A DNA stretch of 64,000 bases from Phialocephala subalpina (taxonomy: Eukaryota > Ascomycota > Leotiomycetes > Helotiales > Mollisiaceae): positions 242,524 to 306,523 of the forward strand of contig FJOG01000034.1 of the NCBI GenBank assembly GCA_900073065.1, given 5' to 3'. Positions 10,988 to 23,730 of the stretch are shown piece after piece. The notes under the pieces were generated by a model. That model saw nothing but the letters and a program-made list of their open reading frames with translations, was not told where the DNA came from and did no database searches. Every line of letters begins with the position of its first letter. The first letter of the stretch is position 1. A program made the position numbers and the translations under genes.

Positions 10988-13900
10988 AAGATCCAGGATA
11001 TTTAGTATTGAAGACGGTATTTGGGGTGTTCAGCCTGAAAGCTCTAGATTTCGAGATATTTGTCTTTGACGAAGCGTTCGTGACTCGTGAAGTAGCTAGA
11101 AAGATTGGAAATCAACCCTTTCGGCTCACCTACCCCCTTGAGTAATCCTCAGTCTCGATAAGTCCGCAACAAGCTACAAAGCAGCACTTTTGTCCAGCCT
11201 TTCTCAGGACCCGTTGTGTCTGTACCCAGGGATGAGAAGGAAGATAGTTCCATATACGTTAGAATACAAAATTTGAAACGTAACCTTCCATGCAAATCTG
11301 GTTACCTGGTGCTGTAGAGTACGAGCGCCGATAGTGAACTTCGAAATAAGTGAATGGGACTCATTAGTTTACCTCATCCTCCAACTATTTGATTAATCCC
11401 TCCAGAATGGGAGAAGTGTATTTGCCACCAAAGGCAGGAGTATAAAAGGATATCTCTTTTCGATTCCATATCGAAGATAAGAACGGGACAACATCTCTGC
11501 TACGTGCACACTGCTGGAAAGGTGCGGGAAGCTCCAAACTCCTTCTCTTTGGCCAAATGTAGGACGCAAGGAGAAGCTTCTTTTTTCACAAGAGAACTTT
11601 TTACCAACCCCTCAGGTTCAATAGAGAGGATGAAAAGCACAAACTCTGCCTTGTTACTGTCATCTTGTAAGTTGTTGTCAAACTCGTACCCATTCGATAC
11701 AATAGTGAAGTCCCGCTTCAAATTAAGCCCGATAATATTACTCATCTTCATGGAGACCAAAATTTTCCAGGGTGTGAAACAGGACTCGAGAGCTTAGTCA
11801 CAGTAATGGCTTGATCAAACGGAAGGAATAACAGACTCCTGATAGTTGGATCAAGCTTAGTATGCCTCTGGTTGAGCACTCTCAGATCATTTGAGGGCCC
11901 GGCTTTCATAGGCGGGCTCACGGTAAAGAATGAATGTATTTGATTATGGCTAAACTATCTCTTGAGATCACTATCGCTGAAGTCTGCAATCTGCAATCTA
12001 CTTATCATTCACTCATTTCAATAATGAAGCCCATACTCATGATCTTGATCCAAGTGCCAGTTCAAGCATTTTTAATTTCAAAAGAGTAAATAAAAGCGCA
12101 CCTGCCGATAAAGGAACCAAGCACGCTTCAAACTCATGGACGATTACATGCTAATGGCTTGGAGACATGTCGCTTGTATTGTTACGAGTATTGCTTAACT
12201 TCTAGCGTCTGAACCACTGTTGGAATCTGAATAGCAGTCTCCCAGCCCAGATCTAAGCTCCTTCTATTACGCTTGACGATCTTCCGGGTTTGAGACGCAT
12301 CACTGTCATCTCACTCATCACTGCTAACTCCCCTCTATACTTTTCGAGTCCGAATCGACATACTCAGAGCATATCAGTCAGGCAATGCTTCTGAAACGGG
12401 ATGAGGCCTGCTATCGGACCTCTCTCAAAGTTGTAACTTTCCCTGTAATGAAATCAGGATGCGGCAGCAGGTCAAACATGTCCAATGTCCGGGCCGTTCT
12501 TGTGGGAGAAGCCTGGAGATCAGAAGATGATGGAGGTGTTTGATTTATAGACCTGCCTTGCTGAGATACGAAGCCCAGTAGAATTTGAGGGAAATGTGAA
12601 ACGTAGATGACGAAATGGCGAGAAAGAACTGGCGGGTGCATTAGGAGGCTTCAAGTGGATTAACGTAAGGATTAACTTGATTACCGGACACCAAAGATGA
12701 AGCAGTTACTCGAACGAATTATGAAAAGGGTATAAAAACACCGTATCTCGTATTATCTGTAGAGTAGAGCTCGTCAAAGTGTTCGCTCTGGATGGCGAGG
12801 TGGTTGAGTGTAAAAAGACCTACCCTCTTGAAGCAAGAGGAACTTCGATCTAGACCCGAAAGCCATTGAAAAAGCGGCAGATTCTCCTGACTCTAGAATG
12901 AATTCACCTATTGTGCGGGGCATGCAGACTGTAGAATGGCGAGTATTGCTGTCATTTCCCATCTTATTATCAATCTGCTTTCCTCATTCGATATTGACTG
13001 TTCGAGAACCCAAGCGCTTAGATATGTCCCTATCCATCAAGAAAGGCCGACGACTGCGGATGAGGATCCCTTATTTGCTCTTATGAAACTATGTTCGGAA
13101 ACAAAGAGGAATGAGTAATACCTTAATAGAAGTTTCCTCCTTTACCTTCGCTCTCGGCGACCCTGTAGGCCGTGCTCGATGTGGTCAGCACAACGGGGCG
13201 ACGAACAGGTTTTATACCCCTTCAACACGCGTGATGCGGAGGAGAACGTCAAATTCAAGGGACAGAGAGGGAGGATTGGATGCCAAATTAGAATTGGGGT
13301 TACTTTAAAATTGGGGTGAATGATAACACCCAAAAGCAATTGACTTGAAACTCAAGTACGAAAATTATGTGAGCATATCGCAATCCCAGAAATTGAAGCT
13401 CGTGTTTCCACACAATCTCTATAAATGGGATTACCACCCGGGTCTTGGTATATTTATCATCTCAAAGCACTAGCCAAATATATCAAGGATGGAGGAACTC
13501 GTCGAGCAAAGGATCATCAACCTTTCTCATGAAGACCAAGGATTTGAGACCATTGCTCAAGTCTCGAAACTTCTACTAACCTCTTATCTCAGATCCAGAT
13601 TTAATGCCCGAGGAGAAAGAGACTCAAATTGAATCCGAGGATTTTCCGAGGATTTTGTTGTCATCCAACTCTTCTTTGTCAATCTCTCCTTCCCACTTGG
13701 AACTTTAGCAGAACCCAGATCAATTCGAACTCACTCGCCTGTACCCTTTCCAGAAAATGAAGGAGACGGCGATGCGTAAGAAGCTGCTAAAGCTTTATGC
13801 TGTATATAGTTGTGAGTGCGCATTAATAGGACAAGATTCATGGCTTGAGCGGACGAAGAGAACGCATTTTTATACCTATTCGAAGACCACTGAGAAGACG

Positions 13901-14081
13901 TTTCAAACGTCAATCGAGGTTAAGAAACAGCACGACTTAAAGGAGGCTCGAGTAATTGATTACTTCTTATTACTCATGCTAATGAACAGCAAAGCAAAGA
14001 CATCCCAAACCTAAACTCAAAATTTTCATACATACTCATGTGCTCATCAAACATCACCCACAACTTCATGTTTTCGTCAAC
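10988..14081. other. Gene-poor stretch without a confident gene
   Basis: Composition is moderate and frames are short. A weak candidate is a small two-exon gene around 13490-13709: a start peptide MEELVEQRIINLSHED at 13490, then a strong branch and acceptor (CTACTAAC...TATCTCAG) followed by a frame DPDLMPEEKETQIESED ending at TAG near 13709. I could not find a donor that makes an intron of normal size, so this is not called. TATA-like boxes at 11450 and 12730 have no clear gene after them. Confidence 0.4.
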
Positions 14082-17000
14082 CTAGTAATTCACCTTCTCA
14101 TTCCCCGTATTCGCAACCCCCGTATCCCTCCCCAAATCCTCCTTCCCCTCCTGCATCATCCTCTCAGCCTCACCCCCACTAGCAGGAACATGCGAACTTC
14201 CGCTCGCAGGATGACTAGCAGGAGGATCCTTATGAAGTCTTCTCCTGCCTGAAGCGGAGCCCACACTTGGCCCAATACCTTTGTGGCTCGTGTCTGAAGA
14301 GCCATATTCTTGGGTGCCAGTTATACCGGATTGTTGTTGTCCATAGCCCAGGCCTGTGTTGTCATATTGGCTGCTGGTGTTTGAACCTGGTTGATGTTGG
14401 CCTGATGTGGTGTCGTGCTTGCGGTATTCGTGTTCACCGAATGCACCTGCTCCACCGAGATCGACGGCATCGCGTCCTGTGTGGTGACCAGTCCGGCCTT
14501 GCGATCCTGCGTATCCTGAAGATGTGTTGTCATACTGACCTGTTGAACCCGTCAAACCGGAGGCAGCGGTCTTGTTGTCGTATCCAGTCGTAGATGATGG
14601 TTGGTACCCAGAATCATGCTTGCGATGCTCATGTGCCGCAACTCCAGCTGCGCCAGCAGCTCCCGTACCAAGAGCAGCATCGCGACCAAAATGGTGACCT
14701 TGAGATCCGCTGGAACCGGATGTCAAGCCCTCGCCGACCGGCTTTCCATATTGATCGGTGGAAGCTTGAGAGGGAACATGAGTTCCGGTAGGGTAATCAC
14801 GACCGGTGCCAGAGGCTACAATGCCAGAATCGATTGGATTGCCGTATTGATCAGTTGATGCCTCGGAGGGTACGTGGGTTCCGGAACCATATGCGTCTGA
14901 TCCTGATGTGGCTCCTGTAGTAGTGTGAGTTGTTCCACTGCCAACGACACCAGAGCCGTAGCCCTCGGTGCCAGGGAAGCCTGAAGTACCTGTAACACCA
15001 CGATTGCGCTCAGCTCCGTGAAGCTTATCTCCGAGATCTTCTCCAACGGGCTTGTTAGAAAGAGGGGTGCTATGAGTCTTGTCGTGCTCATGAACAGCGT
15101 AGCCCGCGGCACCAGCTGCTCCTGTTCCGAGAGCTGCATTACGTCCGTAGTGGTGGTCCTTCTGGCCAGTCGTGGTGTTGTCGCTTCCTGCTCCAGTTCC
15201 AACACCTTGGTTGCCGGGGGCGTATGGTAGAGGCTTGTCGGTGTCTGTGCCGGTGTGGTGATGCTTCTCGGCTTCGTAGGCTCCAGCTCCAAGAGCTCCG
15301 ACTCCAGCAGTGCCGAGAGCAGCGTCACGACCTTTGTGAGAATTGTTGTGTTCGCGTTCTTGGCGGTCGAACTCCTGTTCCTCTTCGGGAGTATACTTCT
15401 TGTTCTTGTCACGATCTAGGAAAGTCAGCAGAAGGATTTATGAGCAATGAGGACAACCTACGGAGGAATCCAAACAAACCACCCTTGCTCTCTTTGCGAG
15501 CAGCCTTCTCATCGTGCTTTTGTTCCTTCTCCAGCTGCTTTTGGTCATGCTTGTGCTCCTTCTTCAGTTCCTTTTCATCATGCTTATGCTGCTTCTTGGC
15601 AGCTTTCTCAGCTTCGGAAAGATCCTTGTCATGCTTGTGTTTGCCCGCTTCATAAGCAGCAGTGCCAACTCCGCCTGCGACAGCAGTATCTCGACCATAG
15701 TGATGATCCTTAGATTTCGCGCTATCTCCGAGAGGGCCGGTGTTTTGCGCAGCGTTGGTGGCGGTTGAGTCTGTAGCGGGATGACCAGTGATGGCAGATG
15801 CGCTGGGATTACCAAGCTCATTTGGCTTCTGGGTGCCCTGGTTATCTAACCTTTCCAAACGGCGCTTCTCGTTCTCGTGGGCCAAAGGAGCTGCAACACC
15901 TGCCCCAACGCCGCCAGCAACAGCTGCATCACGACCATAGTGATGACCTGAAGTGTTGGATCCTGCACCGTAACCACCAGTCTCTGCGCTTGGCTTCTGA
16001 GACGACAAGGTGGACTCAGCTTGAGGGTTTCCTTGAGCCATGGTTGGGTTGGCGACGACGCGAGGATCGAGTTTGTTCATCCAGTCTTTGGAATGTGGAC
16101 CTGCTGTGTTTGGTGCTGGCCCAGGAAGGGAGCTCGTGCCGGAGGAGGTTTGGCTCAATCCAGATGTGCCTGTGGTGTTGTCGCCATGATGCTTCTCGTA
16201 TTCATGTCCTGCAAGACCAGCAGCTCCTACACCGCCTGCTCCAACGGCGGCATCACGTCCATAGTGGTGGTCCTTGCCTGTTGAGGTCGAAGACGAGGTA
16301 GGATCCGCTCTCAAGGTCGAGCTTGTGGTGGCTGGATTCGTAGAAGTTGATGTATTGCCAATACCCGTACTTCTCTCGTTACCGTGTTTGCCATATTCGT
16401 GTGCGGCAAGCCCCGCGGCACCAACTCCACCAGCACCGACGGCTGCATCACGTCCATAATGATGATCTTTGCCAGAGGAGGTGGAGGGTGCGGTTGGATC
16501 AATTCGTGAACTTGAAGTGGCTGGGTTCGTAGTGGTCGATGTGTTGCCAATACCAGTGCTTCTCTCGTTGTCATGTTTTCCATACTCGTGCGCAGCAAGG
16601 CCTGCAGCCCCAACACCACCAGCTCCGATAGTAGCATCTCTTCCGTAGTGATGGTCTTTACCTGTAGTACTACTTAAGGTTGGATCGGTTCGAGATGTGG
16701 TAGTAGATGTTGGCTGAGTAGTGGTTGAAGAGCCACCAAATCCAGTCGTTTTGTCATTGTCGTGCTTGTTACGCTCACTGGAAGAGGTTAATTACGAGCA
16801 TACATTATATTTGAGAATCCTTACTGCTCAGCGAGGCCCACAGCTCCAGCTCCACCAGCTCCAATGGCGGCGTCTTGACCCATGTGGTGTTTATCAGCAG
16901 CTTCTGCCCCACCACCGTGTTGAGGGTGATGCTTGTGAGCATCTTCGAGTGTACTAGCTCCACCACCGATATTAGGATCCAGAAGATTAGCAGTGTCGGT

Positions 17001-18806
17001 GTTGTGAGGCTGTAAAATGGTCAGAAATTGTTTCGGACTTGTACAAGTAGGAAAGGATGTCAGGACTTACCCCAGATGAAGAGCCATATGTATTGTAACC
17101 GGAAGTGACGCCACTTGAACCAAGGCCACACTCATTTTCTCTGTGGTGATGAATCCCCTCACCAACAGCTCCTGCAGTACCAAGGGCAGCTGCATCTCTA
17201 CCTAGATGGTAGCCGGAGGTCGTGTTGTTGCCTTGTGCACTTCCATAGCCAGTACTCGAACCAAGTGGCTGCTCGGCTGTTGCGCCTGTGTGTCCAGTAG
17301 CAGAACCAAGAGGCATCTCTCGTGTCGTCCCGGTATACTCACTGCCTGGTTGCGCAGTGTACTGATCTCGAAGATTTCGCTCATCCTCACGATGGTGAAG
17401 AGCAGTCCCGCCAACCGCACCTGCGGTACCAAGAACTGCGGCATCTCTATCCAGATGATGGCCCGAAGATGTGTTACCAGTATTGCTGGAACCATAACCT
17501 GTCGTGGAGCTAGGTTGCTGAGACTCCAAAGTCCTGTCTGGGAAAGTAGAAGTGTAGCCGGAATGCTCTGTACCGAGAGTAGTTGATGGAATGCCAGATC
17601 CTGATGGAAGTCTTGTTGAGTGTGATGTGGTGGTACCCAGGACTCTGGCTGAGCCAAGACCATCTTCGTTCTCACGATGGTGGTGGATGCCTTCTCCAAC
17701 AGCGCCGGCAGTACCAAGTGCAGCGGCATCTCTTCCGAGATGATTTCCTGTGCCCGTGGCTGAGCTGGAAGTTGTGTTACCGTAGCCAGTGTTGGAGCCA
17801 ATGCGACTTGTATCTTGAGTGGTGCCAAGATAGCCAGTGGCTCCTGTGCCAGAACCAATATTTCGCTCGTTCTCGCGGTGATGGTGGATACCCTCACCTA
17901 CGGCACCCGCTGTCCCAATTGCTGCCGCATCCCTTCCAAGATGGCTGCCTGTAGAAGTATTTGTGCTCTGAGCAGGTACAGAAGAGCTTGTGGTCGATCC
18001 TAATTGACCTGTGCCTTGTGTGGTGCTGGGATATCTGGCATCCGCCGTTGTAGAACCAAGACCGGTGGAAGTCGTCCTAGACCCCATGCCACTTCTGTCG
18101 TATGTATCATCCCAAGATCCAGGCATATCATAATTGTTTGAACTTGTCGTGTCGCTGGCATGGTGAGAGCCTACAGCTGCTGGCGTAACAGTCTCGGTGC
18201 CCAATTCGCGTCCGTTACCGTGTTGCATGCCGCTGCGAGGAGAGTCAGTATGGCAGACAATGTTTGAAGAGGTACAACATACGGTTGATGTGCGAATCCT
18301 GTGTTTCCTGAAGTGGTAGCCGCGGCAGTTGTAGCTGCATCTCTGGCAAGACCAGGCTGTCTAGAACCTGTCGTGCTCGAGGTGTTTCCAAGACCTGAGG
18401 TTTGGTTACCTGCCAGCCCCGAGGTCGTCGTTGAAGTCGGGTCCCGAGCTCCAGACAAATGACTTCCTTGACCTCCAAGACCAGAAGTTCCCGTTGTGGT
18501 ACCACTGCCAACGGCTCGTCCAGTCTGGTCTGTGGAAGCTTCTGACGGAACTCCTGTGCTTGTATTGCCAATGCCCGACGCGCCAGTTGTTCCTGCAGTC
18601 TGCGAGCCTGTGAGGCCTGGCGTATTCCCAGTGCTCGAGGAAAGATGGCTCCCTTCGCCTGTAAGACCGCCAGTCTTCCCTGTGGTCTGACCACTTCCGT
18701 AGAGAGTCTCGTCGTCCTGTTGCCTGCCAGGATGGCTGTACCAATTAGCATGAATGCAGGAACTGGAAGAGGAGCAGACTTACAGAATGTTCCTGAGCTT
18801 GTCCAT
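14082..18806 (-). CDS. Giant hydrophilic repeat protein with 14 GRDAA modules
   Basis: Six exons join in phase on the minus strand: 18806-18784, 18735-18283, 18232-17071, 17009-16825, 16777-15462 and 15415-14082, giving about 1490 residues. The start is MDKLRNIL. The body is Gly/Ser/Thr/His-rich with no signal peptide and no long hydrophobic segment. A module of about 30 residues, core HHxGRDAAxGxxGxxGAxG followed by a His/Glu/Lys-rich tail (HEYxKH or HHHRENE), occurs 14 times: four in exon 3, one in exon 4, five in exon 5 and four in exon 6. A second motif, VPSxASTDQ, occurs three times. Exon 5 ends in a charged helix of 11-12-residue repeats (KEHKHDQKQLE type), reminiscent of LEA-like 11-mers. 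I know of no assigned function. Composition suggests a disordered, hydrophilin-like stress or scaffold protein; that is inference. Confidence 0.85.
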
Positions 18807-20209
18807 GATTACTAGTGGGTATCAAAGTAAGGAAATGCTAGTCAGTGGTATGCCGTAGACATCAGATTGGATTTGAAAGAGTTCTGGGGGTGGAAAGAAG
18901 AGGAGAGGGGAAGCTGAAGCTGAAGTATATATTGCTATATACCTGAATGCGAGATACAACCCACCGTCACCAGCCTTACATTCGTAGCGGGGTACGAGTA
19001 CAAGAAGCTATGATGTCGTTGTGGCGTAAGCTCGATTGGATGTCCACCGTCAAAAGCTATCACGAGCTTGCTCGCGACAGAGCATCTTGAGCTACCGATG
19101 TCCTCCCCCGCTGGTGATCTTTTATCCAGATACGCAATGTTGTAATGCTGTAGTAGCCAATTGCACCAAAGCTGTCAAATGTCGACGGTCTCGATCTGCC
19201 ATTGAACCAGCGCTACCCTGCCAAGTATATTAGGGCATTTCCTCTTTGGAGCCCCCGGTTCAAGCAGCGTGGGGAGACAGGAGGCTGGAGATTGGTCTTC
19301 TGGACAACATCTCACGTTTTCTGGAGTCTTGCTGGGATTGTCGTCTCCATCCTGGTTGAGCTTCGTTTAAACTGGGACACCGGTGTAGGAAGTGATTCTC
19401 GATCTTGATCTCATCCTTGGGCAAATCTCTCTCGAATGGCACCATCTTGGCGGTAGTTCCTGCCCCGCACTGGTGGTGACGATGTTCGAGTGATCGAGGT
19501 GGCTTTGCCTTGGAATTTAGCTTCATTTTCACAAGCCACAAATGGCGCGTTCGGCGTGTGGCTGTGCCATCAACGCGATCAAGCGAAACTTCCTTCGAAA
19601 TTTCCTGCCATTTTCTCGACATCACGAATAGAACATCCTCCATCTCCAACGGCTCCGACTCCAGGGACTTTCTCAAATCAACCCATTCTGGAAGCTCGGT
19701 GTGGCGCATGATTCCTTTAATTGGAGTTTATTCTCTTCATTGCTTTGAATCGGCTGGCTACTGCGTCGGCGATAGAGAAGGACTTCTTTAAACATGTTTT
19801 GCCGTTACCAGAGTTCAAACCATACGCCCTTTGGTCGTGCTTGGATGCGCTAGTAATCAAATGGTCTCTGATGAGACTGACCTTGATAGTCTGGTATCGG
19901 ATAGCATTACCCAATCTTCAGGGGTCACACGTGATCCCTTGAACCTTCCGTAAGGAGTAGCCTAGGAGTGGTGTGCACAACCCATCGGCTTTCGGTTATG
20001 CATAGCTGTATACTTGTCCCACTGTCCTCAAGCGAGCCCGTTGGTGACGAAAGTTCTTGGCTCAATTCGTTACTCCACGTGATTGAGTTCGCTTCAAGCT
20101 CGTGTTGTTGCTATTCCATTCGAGAAGCTGCCTGTTGCTCGCGTACTTTAAGATACCGCCTGGCCATTTGATTTGACTGCTTAATACATTCATTCGATAC
20201 TCGATTAAT
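18807..20209. other. Intergenic stretch between divergent genes
   Basis: It lies between the repeat-protein gene (minus) and the first 2EXR gene (plus), so it should contain two promoters. A TATATA-rich patch at 18925-18945 is a possible core promoter for the repeat-protein gene. A minus frame at 19260-19709 starts MRHTELPEWVDLRKSLES and looks somewhat protein-like (149 residues) but has no recognised domain; I give it low weight. Confidence 0.4.
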
Positions 20210-21118
20210 ATGTACTCATCACATCACAACCACACAAGCTCATTCGACAACACACCCACACACTACTTAAGCAACACGACCAACCCGAACGAATCCTCGC
20301 AACCAAAACGCAAGCGTCGTTCTGCCGCTCTGCCCCCAAAGTTGACCGAATTCCACCCCTTCCCTGACCTTCCCATTGAACTTCGATCGATCATCTGGAA
20401 AGAGGCTTGCTTTGTGTCCCGCGACGTGGACATCTGGATGAGGTACCAAGGAGAAGTGCGCCTGGATCAGATTCCTGAAGCGGAGGGGCTTGAAGTATTT
20501 CTCCCTCACCCATATCACTCGAGATCACAAGCACCCAGTATCCTTCAAGTCGACCAGGAGTCAAGAGCGGAGGGTCTAAGATGGTATCGACTCGAATTTG
20601 GAACGAACATGAGAATTGGTGGACTAAGCTACGTTCTACCACCAAAGATATACATCAACTGGGAAGTCGACCGTCTTTGCCTCATGGATGCTAGTTGCAT
20701 CTCCAGAACTTGGGCTTTTAGGCACGACGAGGTCTCATTCTCTGATATTTGTCGCCAGAATGGACTCAAAGTCCTAGCGCTGAACCTCTGCGATGGTCCT
20801 AATATCTGGGGCCTGGCATCGACGAACAAAATCGCGACCGCGCTGCGCAATATGAGACTAAAAGATTTGGTTCTTTTTCAACACGGATCATACAGACACC
20901 ATCCCAGATTCACCCTCGAACCCTTTCGAAAGGTTAAGAGAGATGGTACGTTGACAAAGGAGAAAGCTCCCAATACACACGAGGTTGTGAAGAGGACGAG
21001 AGATGAAATTGTTTCGGTTTGGGATGAAATCGAGGCAGATAAGGCTGCTGCAGATCAAGGCATCGTTGATGAGGGTGAAGCTGGGCTGCTACCTCGAGCC
21101 AAGATAACCCTGATGTGA
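20210..21118 (+). CDS. 2EXR-domain protein, first of four tandem paralogues
   Basis: One intact exon encodes 302 residues. After a Ser/Asn/Thr-rich and basic leader (KRKRR at about 34-38) comes the 2EXR signature FHPFPDLPIELRSIIWKEAC (about 48-67). Downstream are LQVDQESRAEGLRWY and the INWEVDRLCLMD segment. 2EXR proteins are a large, poorly characterised fungal family often expanded in plant-associated ascomycetes; no biochemical role is known to me. This is the most complete member here and serves as reference for the three copies that follow on the same strand. Confidence 0.85.
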   Translation: MYSSHHNHTSSFDNTPTHYLSNTTNPNESSQPKRKRRSAALPPKLTEFHPFPDLPIELRSIIWKEACFVSRDVDIWMRYQGEVRLDQIPEAEGLEVFLPHPYHSRSQAPSILQVDQESRAEGLRWYRLEFGTNMRIGGLSYVLPPKIYINWEVDRLCLMDASCISRTWAFRHDEVSFSDICRQNGLKVLALNLCDGPNIWGLASTNKIATALRNMRLKDLVLFQHGSYRHHPRFTLEPFRKVKRDGTLTKEKAPNTHEVVKRTRDEIVSVWDEIEADKAAADQGIVDEGEAGLLPRAKITLM

Positions 21119-21574
21119 TTTATGTTTCCACGCGTCCGCAGACAACCACAAGTCGAGACCTAGTAGTGGCTCCAGATTCGGTGGTAAGCTTCGTAATTGA
21201 ATGAAGCTGAAGTAAGCCGAGAACGTAACGGCTTTTTCAGTCACCAGAGATGTCTTCCCAGTGGTCATAGCCTTCACGGGATGACGGAAGATGAAAATGT
21301 AAGCATGCAATACCCCGACTCCGCTCTCATTGATACCACTCGTCCTTGTGAAAGTTACATGGTTACTTTTCACTCTTACACGTGATCGGGTTCGCTTCGA
21401 GCTCGCCTCTGCTTTGTTGCACTCTCCAGGATCTGCATTTGCTCGCATGCTTTTCAACGATGCCTGGTCTCGTTCATAACCAAACGTATCGACTTCACAC
21501 TCCCTAGTTATTTTCCAGATACTTCATCATCACGCCGGCCTAGTCGGTCAACAGTCTTGCTCTTCTGAAGCATC

Positions 21575-22672
21575 ATGGCCAGTTAAGAACAGTCCTCGCC
21601 CTCGAAACCGAAACGCAAAGGCCTCTCCTCAACGATACCGCCTCCGTTAATCGAATTTCGGTCCTTCCCCAAACCACCCCGGGAGCTACGGTTCATAATT
21701 TGGAAAGAGGTATGTTTTCTCCAACGAAACATTGACATATGGATGGAGACCCAAAGACAAGTCTACCTCGCAGAAATTCCAGAGCGCAAACCAAGAGAAG
21801 CGTTTATCCCACACTCTTGGCACTCCCGCTCATTCCCATCAGTACTTCACACCCCTGGAGAGTCAAGGCGTGAAGGGCTGCGATGGTACAGCCTCGAGTT
21901 CGGTACCAACATAAAACTCGGCACCGTGACTTACGTCCTTCCACCCAATACATCAACTAGCACATGGATCGACTCTGTGTCATGGACTCCGATTGTCTGT
22001 GGTACATTATGGGTCATACAGAGATCAGATTCCCAGAGTTCTGTCGCGAGAAAGGACTTCAATCCATGGCCGTGAACTATCACACAGTCAACTGGCGAGA
22101 AAAGGTCGCTTCTACACTGAGAACCATGGGACCCAAAGACTTGATCATTTTCAACGATCCATCTCCGCCAGATATACACCATGCGACATGCGAAGTTTCG
22201 ATTCGAGCCTTTTGAGCTACTCAGAAAAGAGGGCACGATGACTAAACCAAAAGCACCTTTGCTATTCACTCGGCTGCGTGAGGAATTCAAGAAGATTTTT
22301 GCTATCTGGAAGTACGAGGATGAAAGAGATATGTTGGGTGAAGCGCACGATGACGAGTCAGAGTTCGAGGCAGAGCTTGAGGATGAAGAAGGTGAAATTG
22401 AAGTAGATGAGGACGAGGAAGACGAGAATGACGCAAGCGGGGTCGAAGATGGTGCTAGCAATGTTGTTGACTTCGACGTCGAACTACCGCCTAGGCCGAA
22501 CATCAAGCTGATGCGTTTCCTCCTCCTCGCAACCGCAGGCATTGAGACCATGCTTGGGTTCTCAGTAGATGATCTACCCAGAGGTGATGGAGGAACGTCA
22601 GCAGTCTCACAAATATTCCATACAGCAGAGATTCTTACTATACTTTCTCTGGCGCATTCACAGTTGAAGTAA
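21575..22672 (+). pseudogene. 2EXR-domain paralogue, broken by a stop and two frameshifts
   Basis: Aligned by eye with the copy at 20210, this has ATG GCC AGT TAA at 21575 (a stop at codon 4), then the 2EXR core LIEFRSFPKPPRELRFIIWK with Leu-Pro changed to Pro-Pro. The frame moves at about 21955-21965 (from ...TSTWIDS to MDRLCVMDSDC) and again at about 22175-22185 (to RHAKFRFEPFELLRKEG). The last part carries an extra acidic tract (about 22360-22450). The ancestral stop after IKLM appears lost, extending the frame to 22672. With three lesions it is almost certainly a pseudogene, although the last frame alone could still be translated. Confidence 0.8.
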
Positions 22673-23058
22673 GTTGTCAATGAAGACATTTATTACCACA
22701 CCTTCAGTCTCAAATAGTATCGTAGACCGCCGTTCTTGTGAACTGTTCATTTAAATCTTCAGAGGTATCTGCGTCGTCTTTCCGTGTTTGCTCGCCTTAA
22801 GTCCCTAGAAGACGGGAGAGTCAAGAGACATCAAGCACGTGAACAGGCAGCACAGATACTAGCGTGGCCATGCCATCTTCCAGCCACACCGACGAGTCTA
22901 CACAGCCCTCGTCAAATTCTCTACATCCAAAAAAACTTCCATCTACATCTTCAAGCGAAACTCCCAAATCTTTAATCACCTTTCACTGTACCTTCCTGAT
23001 CACTCCTCAAGCCATCATTTCAACCACCATCAACGAATACAAACCTTCATCTTCCACG

Positions 23059-23730
23059 ATGGCGCATCCAGCTACTGCTGCTTCGCAAACTCTGCACGAA
23101 CAAGGTGTTGCATGCGTGTCTCTAGAGCCACTCCCTTTGGAAGCCTTCACTCTGTTCCCAAAACTCCCTGTGGAGCTGCGCTACCTGATCTGGAAGCGGG
23201 CATGCTTCCATAGACGGGACCTCCATATCGGACTTCACACGCAGACCGTAAATACAAGACAGCCATTAGTGCCACCTGCGGCTGGCCTCAACATTTACAC
23301 CTGTTGTTTCTCTCGAACTCCGGTTCCTTCAGTATTGCACGTCAATCACGAGTCGCGCGCTGAGGGCTTGAAGTGGTACGACCTCGATTGCGGCATACAC
23401 AAGAAGACAAACCGAGTCATTTTTGGAGTTCACCAATCCGTATGGGTACGCATCAGACAGCGCCTCTTGATGAGATGGCCAGAAATGGTACTTCCAATGC
23501 CTCCACCTCAGTCTCTGACTCCAACTCAATCTCGACCTTTCCCTACCTTCCCGGCCCCGGCTCCACTGAGATGGAATCATGGCGGGGAAGCTATGCCAGA
23601 TACCGGCGGAGATTATAGCTTGATTCTGAAACTCCGCCATCTCTGGCATAATGACTTAAAATCATACAAGAATATACCTCATGTTCCCTGGGTTGTCACG
23701 AGTAAGGCTTCTGCAGCTTTCAAGCCTTAG
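23059..23730 (+). CDS. 2EXR-domain protein, third paralogue, short form
   Basis: The preferred start is the ATG at 23059 (MAHPATAASQTLHEQG), giving 223 residues; the same frame is open from 22864. The 2EXR core is FTLFPKLPVELRYLIWKRAC (about residues 31-50), followed by PSVLHVNHESRAEGLKWYDL. The C-terminal half is shorter than in the first paralogue: from the position equivalent to VDRLCLM it becomes a Pro-rich segment and ends in ASAAFKP. It may be a truncated but expressed variant or an early pseudogene. The upstream leader 22864-23058 is Ser/Thr-rich and is more likely 5' UTR. Confidence 0.7.
   Translation: MAHPATAASQTLHEQGVACVSLEPLPLEAFTLFPKLPVELRYLIWKRACFHRRDLHIGLHTQTVNTRQPLVPPAAGLNIYTCCFSRTPVPSVLHVNHESRAEGLKWYDLDCGIHKKTNRVIFGVHQSVWVRIRQRLLMRWPEMVLPMPPPQSLTPTQSRPFPTFPAPAPLRWNHGGEAMPDTGGDYSLILKLRHLWHNDLKSYKNIPHVPWVVTSKASAAFKP

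Noticed and set aside
14267..17954. Many plus-strand frames opposite the repeat-protein gene
   Set aside because: They arise because the repeated, GC-biased coding strand leaves the complement open. They show no domains, and the minus-strand six-exon model explains the whole interval.
14082..18806. Regularly spaced repeats that might suggest a CRISPR-like array
   Set aside because: The repeats are protein-coding, differ in length and sequence, and lie in a fungal intron-containing gene.
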